A stretch of 64,000 nt of DNA from Erinaceus europaeus (Eukaryota > Chordata > Mammalia > Eulipotyphla > Erinaceidae), in NCBI RefSeq assembly GCF_950295315.1, contig NC_080168.1:3728574-3792573 (forward strand), in the 5' to 3' direction. The translations under genes were made by a program, and so were the position numbers. Shown in pieces: positions 1 to 10,552 of the stretch (within the stretch, counting starts at the first letter, position 1; the number at the start of each line of letters is the position of its first letter). The notes under the pieces were generated by a model. The model was not told where the DNA came from, made no database searches, and saw only the letters and a list, made by a program, of their open reading frames with translations.

Positions 1-211
1 AAGTTTTGAATGCTAATCCAGGAAAATTTCTCTCATGCCAAACAAACACTGGTTTAAAAAAAATACTGATTTTAAAGTTAAACTACCTAACCTGGAGGTG
101 AGGTTAGGAAGGAACCCAATAGCCAGCAAAGATTTTTATTTCTAAAAGCAGAGTAACTCTGAGCTTAGTGTGAAATCTAAACAGTTGCCCAAACTTATTT
201 GGAATCTTAGG
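1..211. other. Unique AT-rich DNA, no feature seen
   Basis: No repeat, open frame or splice pair is recognisable. It precedes the first SINE. Confidence 0.5.
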
Positions 212-640
212 AGATGGCTATCTAGACAGTGGCTGGAGCACTGGACTTGCAGTTACGGGTTCCAAGGCTCAGCGCTGGTATTGCATGTGCCTGATCCCTC
301 CCACACTCTGTTCCTCTCTCTTTCTCTCTCCTAATCTCTCCCTCACCCTACCTTTGTCTCTCTCCCTCCTTCTTTTTCCAGTTTCCCCCCTTTCTCTCTC
401 ATTCTCTCTTCTTCTCTCTCTCCATCCCTCTCTATTTCTCTCCCTTTTTGCTCACTCTTCCTCTTTCCCTCCCTTCTCTCTCTTCATTCCTCTCCCTCTC
501 CACATCTCTCCCTATCTCTTTCTTTCTCTCCCCCTCATTCCCTTTTGTTTACTCCCCCTCTCTCCTGCTCTCCCTCTCTCTTTCTCTCTCTCTCTCCTTC
601 TCCCCTCTCTCTATGTCTTTAATAAACAATTTTTTAAGTT
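212..640 (+). mobile_element. tRNA-like SINE with greatly expanded CT tract
   Basis: A degenerate tRNA-like head (212-300, with a B-box-like 'gggttccaaggct') runs into more than 300 bp of almost pure C/T (304-615) and then a 'tttaataaacaa' tail. Hedgehog SINEs carry a short pyrimidine tract at this position, so I read the long tract as microsatellite growth inside the SINE. Two open frames here (285-662 and 448-735) encode only Leu/Ser/Pro-rich low-complexity peptide and are not genes. Confidence 0.6.
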
Positions 641-649
641 TTTTTTTTC

Positions 650-1370
650 CTCCAAAATCTGAGGCTACATGCCGTTACCATGAGCTTCCCGTGTGCAGGA
701 CAGTTATTTCTTATTCATATTCACCTGTGAGATGATTTTTCTCAACTCATTCAAGAAGCTGAGGGTGACTGAGGATCCCTCTGCCTCAGTCACTCCTGTG
801 GCTGCGTGTTCAGCTTGGGTAAACGGAAGACATGGCAGTGACTGAGGAACTGTCTCATAACCCTCTGAGGAAGAAGTTGGGCATCACCGCCAGCCTGCTC
901 CTTCACGACCCCTCCTTCCATAGCATGTGCTCCTGCACCCAAAACTTTGGAATGTCTGAACTTGTACTGAGGTGGCTTACTCACACCTAGCGAAGCCCTT
1001 CTCTCTGTGTCAGAGAACACAGAAGTGTGAGTTTCTAGAAACATTGATTTGCTTAGCACCAACGTGTCGGATTTTTGCTAGCATACCTTACGACTTTATT
1101 AGCCTGCTTGATTTTATATGTCCTGGAGGCTTTGGCAATTGTGTGCACTTAATTGAAAAACACTGGCTTCCGTGAAGCAGGGACTTACTTAAATCAGAAA
1201 GGAATTTCTCATAATCTCTCTGATAACAACCCTTGGACCACTGACAGCACCTGCTGCATCTCATGGTGCCTTGTTTATACAGCTCTGGTCTGACTTGGTA
1301 GCTGTTTCATTCAAGCTGCTTGAGGTCTCTTGTCTGTTGTGTGTATGGAGACGGAGACGAGAGAAGAGGA

Positions 1371-1372
<2 letters not shown>
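650..1372. other. Unique DNA, no feature recognised
   Basis: Mixed-composition sequence without a recognisable repeat. Short open frames on both strands (790-1062 minus, 972-1175 plus) lack coding character and splice context. Confidence 0.45.

Positions 1373-1373
<1 letters not shown>

Positions 1374-1404
<31 letters not shown>
1374..1404. repeat. (TG)n microsatellite
   Basis: About 15 uninterrupted TG units followed by a G-rich stretch. Confidence 0.95.
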
Positions 1405-1406
<2 letters not shown>

Positions 1407-1577
1407 GGGGACTTCTGTGTGTGTGGGGTGGGGGGCGACTTCCACCCAAGAGAGGCCTCATTAAGTATGTTTTCATTGCTGTTTGTATCACCCTGGGAAA
1501 CTGACCTAGAAATGGAATGGATGAAAAGCCAGCTCCCAAGACCGAGGAATCTTCCCTTCGATGGGAACCTGCCCTGA

Positions 1578-1797
1578 TGGGGGCCAGGCAGTGGTTCACC
1601 CAGTCAAGCACACACAGCACTTGCAAGGACCTGTGCAAGAACCTGGGTTCAAACCCCCAGCTTACCACCTGCAGCGTGGAAGTTTCCCAAGCTTCAGAGC
1701 AGGTCTTCAGGTGTCTATCTTTTTCTCTTCCTCCCCCTCATCTCTCAATTTCTCTCTGTCCTATCCAATAAAATGGGGAAAATGGCTACCAGGAGCT
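1578..1797 (+). mobile_element. SINE-B-type element with truncated SINE-A-like 3' extension
   Basis: The head 'gggccaggcagtggttcacc' is followed by a B box ('gggttcaaaccc'), a pyrimidine body and 'tcctatccaataaaatgggg'. The extension stops at 'ctaccaggagc', where L1 sequence begins. Confidence 0.8.
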
Positions 1798-2750
1798 AGA
1801 ATATTCACCACAGAAAAGATCCAAAAGGTCAACAAACATGAAAAATGCTCCAAGTCATTAGTGGTCAGAGAAATGCAAATAAAGACAACAATGAGATACC
1901 ACGTCACGCCTGTGAGAATGTCACACATCAGAAAAGGTAACAGCAACAAATGCTGGAGAGATTGTGGGGACAAAACACTCCTACACTGTTGGTAAAATTA
2001 GTCCAGCCTCTGTGGAGAACAGTCTGGAGAACTCTCAGAAGGCTAGAAGTGGACCTACCCTATGAACCTGTAATTCCTCTCCTAGGGATTTACCCTAAGA
2101 AAACAAAGGAAAAAAAAAAAAAACAACCATCCATAAAGATCTGTGTGCACCTATGTTCATAGCAGAACAACCCAGGTGTCCAACAACAGATGAGTGGCTG
2201 AGCAAGTTGTATGATATATACAGGGTAGAATACTACTCAGCTATTAAACATGGTGATTTCACTTTCTTCATTTAATCTTGGATGGAGCTTGAAGGAAATA
2301 TATATATATTAAGATAAGTCAGAAAGAGAATGATGATTATATGATCTCACTCACAGAAAGAAGTTGAAACATACTACCATGACACCAGCCTGACTTCCCT
2401 GGGCAGAAGACCTCACCAATGTGTCCTGGAACCCCACCTCCCCAGAGCCCTGCCCCACTAGGGAAAGAAAGAAACAGGCTGGGAGTATAGATTGACTTGC
2501 TAACATACAGCTAGTGTCCAATGGAGAAGCAATTACAGAAGCCAGACCTTCTACCTTCTGCACCCCAAAATGATCCTGGGTCCATACTCCCAGAGGGATA
2601 AGGAATTGAAAAGTTTATAATGGAGGGCATGAGATATGCAACTCTGGTTGTGGGGATGTATGAATTGTACCCCTCTCATCCCACAGTCCTTTCTGTCATT
2701 ATTAAATCACTAATAATAATAATAATAGTAATAATAATAAAAGAAGTTAA
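1798..2750 (+). mobile_element. L1 LINE 3' end (5'-truncated) with terminal L1 3' module
   Basis: Positions 1798-2330 match the usual mammalian L1 region around the end of ORF2. Examples are 'cagagaaatgcaaat', 'gagataccac', a 'ggaga-gattgtgggg' segment and 'aacaacagatgagtgg'. The sequence then runs without a break into the 3' module (about 2375-2700) that also occurs at 8.6, 16.0, 47.1 and 54.7 kb. This copy ties that module to L1. It ends in the older variant with an (AAT)n tail (2709-2743). The frame is broken throughout. Confidence 0.85.
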
Positions 2751-2834
2751 AAGGAAACTTAAGTCCTTACTTCAGAGTCTTGTTAATCCTTATTAAATCA
2801 CTGGAGAAGAAAAAAGAATTTAAGGACAGGAATT

Positions 2835-3062
2835 TCTTTGGGCATTAGAGCTTAACTCGAAGCTGAAGACTCTGGGTTTGATTCAGACACTTCATGGAAG
2901 ATACAAGGATAACTATGTGTGCTGAAGAAATGGTTTGTTTTTTTTCCCTCGTTCTTCTGTCATAAAACAATAAAATAAAATAAAATACTTTGGGCCGAGG
3001 AGGCGGCTCAGTGGTTCAGTGCCTACCTGTGACCCTGGGGTTCTGCTCCAACTTCTCATTAA
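2835..3062 (+). mobile_element. Possible old SINE fragments
   Basis: Around 2840-2965 and 2991-3060 there are degraded tRNA-like segments ('gggcattagagcttaa', 'ggcggctcagtggttcagtgcc') with A-rich ends. The match is weak. Confidence 0.35.
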
Positions 3063-3066
3063 AACC

Positions 3067-3361
3067 TTTTTAAATGGGGAGCTGGGCGGTGGCACAGAGG
3101 GTTAAGTGCACGTGGCACAAAGCACAAGGACTGACATAAGGATCCCAGTTCGAACCCCCTGGCTCCCTACCTGCAGTGGCGGTGAAGCAAGTCTGCAGGA
3201 GTCTATCTTTCTCTCCCCTTCTCTGTCTTCCCCTCCTCTCTCCATTTCTCTCTGTCCTATCCAGCAATAACAACAACAATAACAATGATAAACAACAAGG
3301 GGAACAAAATGGAGAGAATTTAAAAAAAACAAATAAAAAGATAAAAAAAAATTTTTAAATG
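3067..3361 (+). mobile_element. SINE-A with 10-bp TSD
   Basis: The element spans 3077-3351, with the head 'gggagctgggcggtggcaca' and an AAC-rich tail. It lacks part of the usual B-box-to-body segment. The flanks 3067-3076 and 3352-3361 are both 'tttttaaatg'. Confidence 0.85.
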
Positions 3362-3475
3362 AATGATAAAATGTTGAATGTTGAAAATTACCACAAACAT
3401 TATAAGAACAAGAAAAGTTGTATTTTACTATATTTGTGTCTCATCTACTTTCATATGATTTTTCCACATAATTTG

Positions 3476-4215
3476 ATGATATAGTTTCTTTTTTTTATTT
3501 ATTTTTATTTTTTTATTAAGAAAGGATTAATTAACAAAAGCATAGGGTAGGAGGGGTACAACTCCACACAATTCCCACCACCCAATCTCCATATCCCACC
3601 CCCTCCCCCGATAGCTTTCCCATTCTCTATCCCTCTGGGAGCATGGACCCAGGGTCATTGAGGGATGCAGAAGGTGGAAGGTCTGGCTTCTGTAATTGCT
3701 TCCCCGCTGAACATGGGCGTTGACTGGTCGGTCCGTAATCCCAGCCTGCCTCTCTCTTTCCCTAGTAGGGTGGGTCTCTGGGGAAGCTGAGCTCCAGGAC
3801 ATATTGGTGGGTTCTTCAATCCAGGGAAGTCTGGCCGGCATCCTGATGACACCTGGAACCTGGTGACTGAAAAGAGAGTTAACATACAAAGCCAAACAAA
3901 TTGTTGAGCAATCATGGACCCAAAGCTTGGAAAAGTGGAGAGGAAGTATTAGGGAGGTACTCACTGCAAACTCTAGTATACTTCTGCTTTCTTACTTTGG
4001 TGCCATACTCCAAACTCAGTCAATTTCTGCTTTGCGTTTCTACTTCTTCTTCCTTTTTTTTTTTTTTTACATGCATAATATTCCCCAGATTCCCATTTAA
4101 CAATACAACCCCCACTATTTCATTCATCATTTTTCATGGACCTGTATTCTCCCCACCCACCCACCCACCCCAGAGTCTTTTACTTTGGTGTAATACTCCA
4201 AATGATATAGTTTCT
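3476..4215 (-). mobile_element. L1 3' end, minus strand, perfect 14-bp TSD
   Basis: The T-rich left end (3490-3520) is the poly(A) tail of a minus-strand insertion. The L1 3' module occupies about 3540-3870, followed by a further 3'UTR part up to 4201 that includes 'ttaacaatacaacccccact'. The flanks 3476-3489 and 4202-4215 are both 'atgatatagtttct', which marks the 5'-truncated insertion exactly (about 712 bp). Confidence 0.9.
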
Positions 4216-5835
4216 GATTACTTCTTCATGTAGCAATCATTTTTATAATGTTATGCACAGAAAGAATAACAATAACTCTCAGCTTGGCTCTACTAGGGTA
4301 GACTTAAATTTGTCTTACGGTATTCGTAGTTTAAAAGTGAAAACCTTATTTAAAATATTTCCTTGAGATTGTCTTATAAATGTGTAGGTCACTGCAATTT
4401 TTGAGATATTAGAGTAAGAACATTCCATTGGATTTCAGATAGTTTAACTCAGCGATGAATCTTAAATACTCCTTGACAACGCCATTTAACTGGTCTAATA
4501 ATAGTTTTCAAGCAGTAGTGACCTTGATGAGCTTTAATTTTCCTTAAATGCCATCATTTTATGTCACATTCGCAACAAATGAAAGTCTGCTTTTCAATGC
4601 GTTCACACAATTTATTTATCTTAATTGATTTAATTATCAAACAACAGTAACTACTTCACCATGAAATTCCCTTCTTCACTTTATATAATCTGGAAAAATA
4701 TATATATATTATAAGTTATTGGCATTTAAACAAATTTCATTCAATTTATAGACCGATGAAAACAATGTCATTGTCTGAATTTCATTAAATTATATTTCAT
4801 GAACACCTGACAGGTTAGAATTTTAATTTCTGAATGTTGATGAAAATGTAATTCTCCGTTAGAGTTTTATACGATAATAGGGTATTCTACTTTTTTTTAA
4901 TGACTGGACTTCTTGCCCTGTGTTATTAACACACTGAGAACCCAAATATGACAATTCCCTGGCCTAACATTGTGGTTCCAAAATTCCAGTGGAATCATTA
5001 TATTATAACCTTGACCATTTGCAACAATCACATAAGAGAGTACACACAACTAAATGTAAATCATTACATTCAAGTCAACACTGCTCCAAATCACCTTGCC
5101 TTAATCACATCCCAAAACTGCCTATTGCCATTAATGCCCCTGATAGAAGAGGGTATTTTTTTAAATAAAGTTTTGTTATTTCACTGAATTATTTTGCCCT
5201 TCCCAGGTGTGGAAAGTCCACACTCACTAATTTCATGGTAAATTATTTTTTTCCATGAATCCAATAAGGTTAACCCTTATAGATGAGGATATGACAAAGG
5301 GTCAGGGCCAAAGGGAACAAGGTGGTCAAAGCATGGACAATCTAAGGTATACAATTTTTTTTCAGAGAATCTGTAAGCAACAATAAGACTGGCAAAAAAG
5401 ATCGTTTGCTTTTGATTATTGCTTTGAGCTAGTAATTCTAAACAATGCCAATGATTAAAACATTCCTTTGCTTCCAATAAAAATTTGCTGGTCTAAGTTC
5501 AAAACAACTGGCATAATAACTATTGGGTTTTAATAAAAGATGTGTAAGGTTCAAATTAGCACATTTAAAAAGTATATTTTCAAAAGGCATTGCGTTTATT
5601 TTGTGCGGATGTTTATTTGGAGACATTCCAGTTTTATAGTCATTGCCACAAACAGACTCAGCTACACTCAATTCTACCAAACTTATCCAAATAGAAGTTT
5701 AATAAACATCTTACACTCCATGTTTATGGATTAAACTCATATAAGTAAGAGTTTCTATGTTTCCAAATCTGTCCTATACACAACCTTTCCTATTTCAATA
5801 GGTGGGAACCCTTTCTGACAATGACTCTTGCCAAA
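4216..5835. other. AT-rich single-copy DNA, no gene seen
   Basis: About 1.6 kb without a recognisable recent repeat. Short open frames (4948-5187 plus, 5277-5477 and 5438-5680 minus) show no domain, no splice context and no compositional rise. Confidence 0.5.
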
Positions 5836-5839
5836 ACCC

Positions 5840-6110
5840 TAGGAGACATTCTTGACTCCACTGTTTATTCACATCTCACATTCAGTCAGCAGGTCCTGAC
5901 CATATGAGTTAAATAGACCAAGATCCCTGACTATCCTACTACCACTATAGTTTGAATCCTCACGGACTCTCTCACTATTAGCTTTGTAGACTCCATATTG
6001 GTTTGAATAGCTCATCACCGGACATCCTAACCCACATCTAGATGATCATTTTAAGGTTATATAATGGATTATATCTCTTGTCTGTTCAGAACCTTCTTGT
6101 GACTCTTCTT
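5840..6110 (+). mobile_element. L2 LINE relic
   Basis: Degenerate but collinear with the L2 segment encoding the 'LGVILDS'-like end of the reverse-transcriptase ORF: 'ccctaggagacattcttgactcc', then 'cagtcagcaggtcctg', a Ser/Thr-rich segment, and 'cagaaccttcttgtgact'. Recognised from memory of the family. Confidence 0.6.
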
Positions 6111-6285
6111 TTCTCTAAGTGAAAGTGTTTACAATGATTTACAAGTAGGTTTAGCTGACTCTTACTAAAATTGTGCATGCATTAGAAATGCACAAATTAG
6201 CAAAAAAAAATGACATATAAAACTCATGATTCATTAATATTCCTTCTAATAATCTAGCTTCAGGAGATCATCATTAATATTCTTT

Positions 6286-6286
<1 letters not shown>

Positions 6287-6316
<30 letters not shown>

Positions 6317-6317
6317 T
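6287..6317. repeat. (AT)n microsatellite
   Basis: About 15 AT units. Confidence 0.95.
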
Positions 6318-6419
6318 TCTCACAGCATTTTATTTTTCTTAACAACAGCAAGATCTACAATAGTTGATGTCAACTGAATGTTTCTTACACGCTATTTTTT
6401 AAATACTCTCTGCAAATTG

Positions 6420-6600
6420 ACTAACACTCTAAAAGCCTCATAAGTTATGTATTAGGAGTATAAGTTATGTATTACCCCATTTGGTAGGCAAGGAAGCAGA
6501 GATAAATGACAAGCAGGTGGATTACTCAAAGTCTTATAGGCAGGAAGGGGTGTGAAGGGGGCTCTAAGCCTAGACAGACTTAAGAGTCTGAGAGTCAAAG
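6420..6600 (-). mobile_element. MIR relic
   Basis: Reads as the reverse complement of MIR: 'taccccatttggtaggcaaggaa', then 'gtggattactcaaagtcttataggcagg', then a 'gactta-agagtctgag' end. It contains a 15-bp direct duplication of 'ataagttatgtatta' at its left end. Confidence 0.65.
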
Positions 6601-6604
6601 GTGT

Positions 6605-6937
6605 TGTTGTCAATGACTGTCAAAGGTGGAGACAAGATTAAAATGGTGCAAATGTCCAACCACTCAGGTTTAGTAAATAGTGTGTGATCATTAAAGACAT
6701 TATTCTCTAAATCTATAATGATATGAAAAAAAAAATTGTCATGTTAAGGGGAAAACAACTAGATTATACTTGATAGTCTGAATTTAACAAGCATACACAC
6801 TCATAAACACAAACATACATAAAAATGAATGTTAGAAAGATATGTTTCACCTAAATGTTAGCAGAGATTATTTCATATTAACCCTATTGTTCAATGATAC
6901 TTATTGTCTTCGATAATGTACTTCCTCTTATTTTAGG
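6605..6937. other. Unique AT-rich DNA, no feature seen
   Basis: No repeat or open frame of note. Confidence 0.45.
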
Positions 6938-7130
6938 CAGTTTTGTTTTTATTGCTGGATAGAGACAGAGAGAGAGATCAAGAGGGAATGGTCAGATAGG
7001 AAGAAATGGAGACACTTGGAACATTCATGAAGCTTCTGCCCTGCAGGTGAGGACTAGAGGCTTGAACTCAGGTCCTTGCACATGGCAACATGTGCTCAAG
7101 AAGGGGCACCCCTGTTCAGTCCCCTGTTTT
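6938..7130 (-). mobile_element. SINE-B, minus strand
   Basis: 'attgctggatagagacagag' at the left and 'ggcttgaactcaggtccttgcac' (inverted B box) at the right, ending near the inverted head. Confidence 0.75.
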
Positions 7131-7150
7131 ATATATTTTCCTTACAATTG

Positions 7151-7448
7151 TATCTTTATTTATTTTTTGATATTTTATTATTTATTTATTCCTTTCTGTT
7201 GCCATTGTTTTGTTGTTGTAGTTATTGTTGTTGGATAAAATAGAGAGAAATGGAGAGAGGATGGGAAGACAGAGAGGGGGAGAAAAAGATAGACACCTGC
7301 AGTCCTGTGTCACTGCCTGTGAAATGTGTCACTCCCCTGCAGGTGGGGAGCTGGGGGCTCGAACTGGGATCCTTAAGCCGGTCCTTGCGCTTTGCGCCAC
7401 ATGCGCTTAACCCACTGCGCTACCGCCTGACTCCCATATCTCTATTTA
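7151..7448 (-). mobile_element. SINE-A, minus strand, 12-bp TSD
   Basis: Full-length element 7163-7435 whose right end is the inverted head 'gctaccgcctgactccc'. The flanks are 7151-7162 'tatctttattta' and 7437-7448 'tatctctattta' (one mismatch). Confidence 0.85.
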
Positions 7449-7479
7449 TAGCCATGAACAATAGTATCTATCCTTGTTT

Positions 7480-7690
7480 TATTTCGCAACGTTCGGACAT
7501 CATGTGTACACAGTTTCACTACTCCTGGGCCAGCATCTTCATTAGATAGAGAGAGCACAGAAACAGTGAGAAATGGGGGGAAAGGAGGAACCATAACACC
7601 GAACATTCGGCTGGTACAGTGAAACTCCCATATAGTAACAAGACTCTGATCTGGGTCATACACAACACAAGACCTATAAGCTACTCTGTC
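7480..7690 (-). mobile_element. Probable SINE of a distinct family, minus strand
   Basis: 'cactactcctgggccagcatcttcatt' is the inverse of a segment seen on the plus strand near 62.54-62.56 kb ('aatgaaaatgttagcccagg'). The two copies suggest a separate low-copy SINE family with a pyrimidine tract. Confidence 0.5.
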
Positions 7691-7699
7691 TACCATCTC

Positions 7700-8955
7700 T
7701 ATTAAGTGGGGAAAAACTGAGAAAAAGAAAACCTTTGCCCCACTTGAACCTCATCCTTTGTCTAACTAGAACAGAGGACACATCAAACAGAGCCTGGAAC
7801 CACCTGCCAGGAGTGTACATATTGACACCTTTCACTTTTTGCTGTAATCCCAAAGGGCATAATAAACACTGCAGAAGGGATAAATACAGTAAAAAATGCC
7901 TAAGATGTTTATCAAAAACTGTAGAGCCCTTAGGGGGCAGGCAAGCAGGTAGAAAGACCTAAAAACGATACCATAAAGTACCTAATCAAATAGCTTCTAC
8001 TTAGACATAGCTTCCCTCCTCACCTACTTCCTGTTGCACTTCCCTCAATCACTCCAAAACTAATCTTGTCAGATGAAGTAAGGATTACAAAAGCTGCACA
8101 AGGGCCAGAGACTGGCATACTTTAATGATGACCCATCACCTGGGGCCCTAGTCAGGGAGGCCTGAGACTCCCACACGGGCATGATGGGCTTAGACCTCAA
8201 ACAGATCCCTCTCTCCACTGTCACTGGTGATCTCCACCAGGAACAACATAATGGACCCCTCTGTGGGCCCTTATCGGATATGACCCTCAATAGATCAATA
8301 ATGGTAGGGTATGTTCCATTTTCTGAAGGGAAAGCAGGCAACATACTCTATCTACCACCTGAGGAAGATGGGTCCTGAAATTAGTGCAACCTGGAATGTT
8401 CCTAGCCATGACCACAAAATGCAAGCTCAAACCTACAGGGATGCAGAGGTTATGAGCTTTTTCCAAAATGGAGACCCCAAATTTCCATCTGTAATATTCC
8501 AGCCTTTAGGTTCATGATTAGTCAACAATTTGTTCTGCTTTATATCCTAACTCTTTTCACCCACCAGATTCCAGATGCTACCATGATGTCAGCCTGACTT
8601 CCCTGGACAGATGATCCCACTAATGTGTCCTGGAACCCCTCATCCCCAGAGCCCTGCCCCACTAGGGACAGAGAGAGAGACAGTCTGGGAGTATGTATTG
8701 ACCTGTCAGTGCCTATTTTCAGTGAGGAAGCAATTACAGAAGTCAGACCTTCCATCTTCTGCACCCCATAATGACCCTGTGTCCATAAAGAATAGGAAAA
8801 CTTTCAAGGGAGAGGATTGGATATGGAGTTCTGGGCAGTGGGAACTGTGTGGAATTGTACCCCTCTTACCTACTGGTCTTGTCAATATTTCTATTTTATA
8901 AAGAAAAAGAAAGAAAGAAAGAAAGAAAGGGAAAAAGAGAGAAAGAAAGAAAAAT
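7700..8955 (+). mobile_element. Long L1 3'UTR copy with terminal 3' module
   Basis: From about 8005 this is collinear with the element at 53.88-55.05 kb ('ccctcctcacctacttcct' onwards). The part 7700-8005 is probably the same element but lacks a second copy here. The 3' module starts near 8575, and the tail has grown into a GAAA microsatellite (8900-8955). The frame is not open. Confidence 0.75.
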
Positions 8956-8984
8956 TTACTAAATAGTGAAAAAAAGCTACAGTT

Positions 8985-9205
8985 ACTAGAGGCCAGGCAG
9001 TGGAGTACCTGAGTACCTGATTAAGGCACACATTACAGTGCACCAGGATGCAGATTCAAGCCCCTGGTCCCCTACCTGTAGGGGGAAAGCTTCATGAGTG
9101 GTGAAGCAGGCCTGTAAGTATATCTCTGTCTCTTTATCTACATCTCCCCTGCATCTCTCAGTTTCTCTCTCTCTCTATCCAAAAAGAAAAAAAAATTAAA
9201 ATGTA
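8985..9205 (+). mobile_element. SINE-B
   Basis: Head 'aggccaggcagtggagtacc' with a short duplication ('gagtacctgagtacctga') in the A-box region, a B box, a pyrimidine body and an A-rich tail. Confidence 0.8.
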
Positions 9206-9312
9206 CAGTCATAAAATAGCATTTCCAGGATTCAAACCTAGATGTCAGACTCTCAAATCTCTCTTTTCTTAATTCTGTTAGAAAGAAAAACAGATAGTGA
9301 CCCTGTACCTAG

Positions 9313-9314
<2 letters not shown>

Positions 9315-9362
<48 letters not shown>
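9315..9362. repeat. (AC)n microsatellite with GC-rich start
   Basis: 'gcgcgc' followed by about 21 AC units. Confidence 0.95.
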
Positions 9363-9367
<5 letters not shown>

Positions 9368-10215
9368 ATCTGTAGCGACCTGGGTCTCTTTAATGTCTCC
9401 TGTGTATCAGGAATATGGTCAGAGTTAGAAACTCAGTGGTCAGCATGTCTTTTTAGTGTCAATGGGAGTGATTTGGGAGTTGAGCTAATGTAGCACTTGT
9501 TCCTCTCTCTGTCTGCAGCCTGCTGAATGCAATCCCTTCCTCCTCACAAGCAGGAACCCACAGATGAAGCAAAGAGACATGGTTGCTCTCCTTAGCAAGC
9601 TGTTTGAAGGGCAGATGATTCTTGGTCCATCCATTACCACGTAAATAATTAAACACCCTGTGTCCGCAGCTGATGTTGGGAGGTCTGCGGAGAGGCAATT
9701 TGCTTGAAATATCGGTGAGCAAGCGTAAACTTGGTCAGTCATTAGCTCCTCCTAGTGGCTCTGTGGCCTCCACTCAAGAGACAGCTGAGGTGTTTCTGTC
9801 CTTGAGAAGCAGAGACCCTGCTTGATGAGCAGCCCAGGGTGTTCTCTGAAGCCACAAGGCCTTCAGCTCTAAAGCCAACAAGCATCGCCCTCAATGAGAG
9901 TGCTTCATCCCAAGCATGGAGCTTGAATTGTTCAACACACAACCTGAACATGGCATCTCTCTACGTACGGTGTCTATGATAAGTAGCCGCATGAGTCTTT
10001 CCATGTAATTCTATGAAGAGAGTCTGATTTTAATTATTTTCTTGGCTGGCAGAAAGAAACAAGAATAATCCAAAATAAAACAACACAGTGCCACCAGACA
10101 TTATGTTCAGAATTTAAATTTACTTTTCTCCTGTAATTTGCTCTTGTTAATAAATGAAGAGCTGCCATTCCAGAGCTCAGTCACTTTTAATAAAATAAAA
10201 AGTCATGCCTGTCAA

Positions 10216-10220
<5 letters not shown>
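9363..10220. other. Unique DNA with a weak exon-like segment
   Basis: The stretch is slightly more GC-rich than its surroundings and holds no recognised repeat. Positions 9519-9640 form a 122-nt segment preceded by 'tcctctctctgtctgcag' and followed by 'gtaaat'. Its first frame is open. Minus-strand frames at the same place are also open, so the signal may be chance. Confidence 0.35.

Positions 10221-10246
<26 letters not shown>
10221..10246. repeat. (GA)n microsatellite
   Basis: About 13 GA units. Confidence 0.95.
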
Positions 10247-10552
10247 AACACGGGCAAAGAGGCAGGAGCATTTTCCAGTGTCTCCATCCTGCCCTCTACT
10301 CAAGTGTAGGAAGTACTCCATGCGGTACATCAGCAATTCTTTCTCAGCTAAAGTAAAAGTGCACCATTCTCCAAACCTTTGCAGGATTGGGTAAAAATCA
10401 GTGGTTCACATTTCAAGGACAGTCATAACAAGGACAGAAATAGTCAAGGAGTCGAGACATCAACAGAGCCCTTACTATCGAATGAGCATGTTAAGAAACT
10501 TGAAATAAAAATTTTTAATGAGTAAACTCAAACTAAATTAATCTATCCATAG
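10247..10552. other. Unique DNA, no feature seen
   Basis: Single-copy looking sequence leading to the SINE-B/LTR composite. Confidence 0.45.

Noticed and set aside
285..735. Leu/Ser/Pro-rich open frames near the left edge
   Set aside because: They lie in the CT-expanded body of a SINE.
1561..1995. 144-codon open frame
   Set aside because: It crosses a SINE-to-L1 junction and has no independent coding evidence.
7225..7410. Recurring peptide 'GQREMERGGEDREGERK' in many frames across the window
   Set aside because: It is the antisense reading of the SINE-A body and recurs wherever that SINE lies, for example at 3.2, 11.6, 34.5, 46.3, 52.4 and 63.0 kb.
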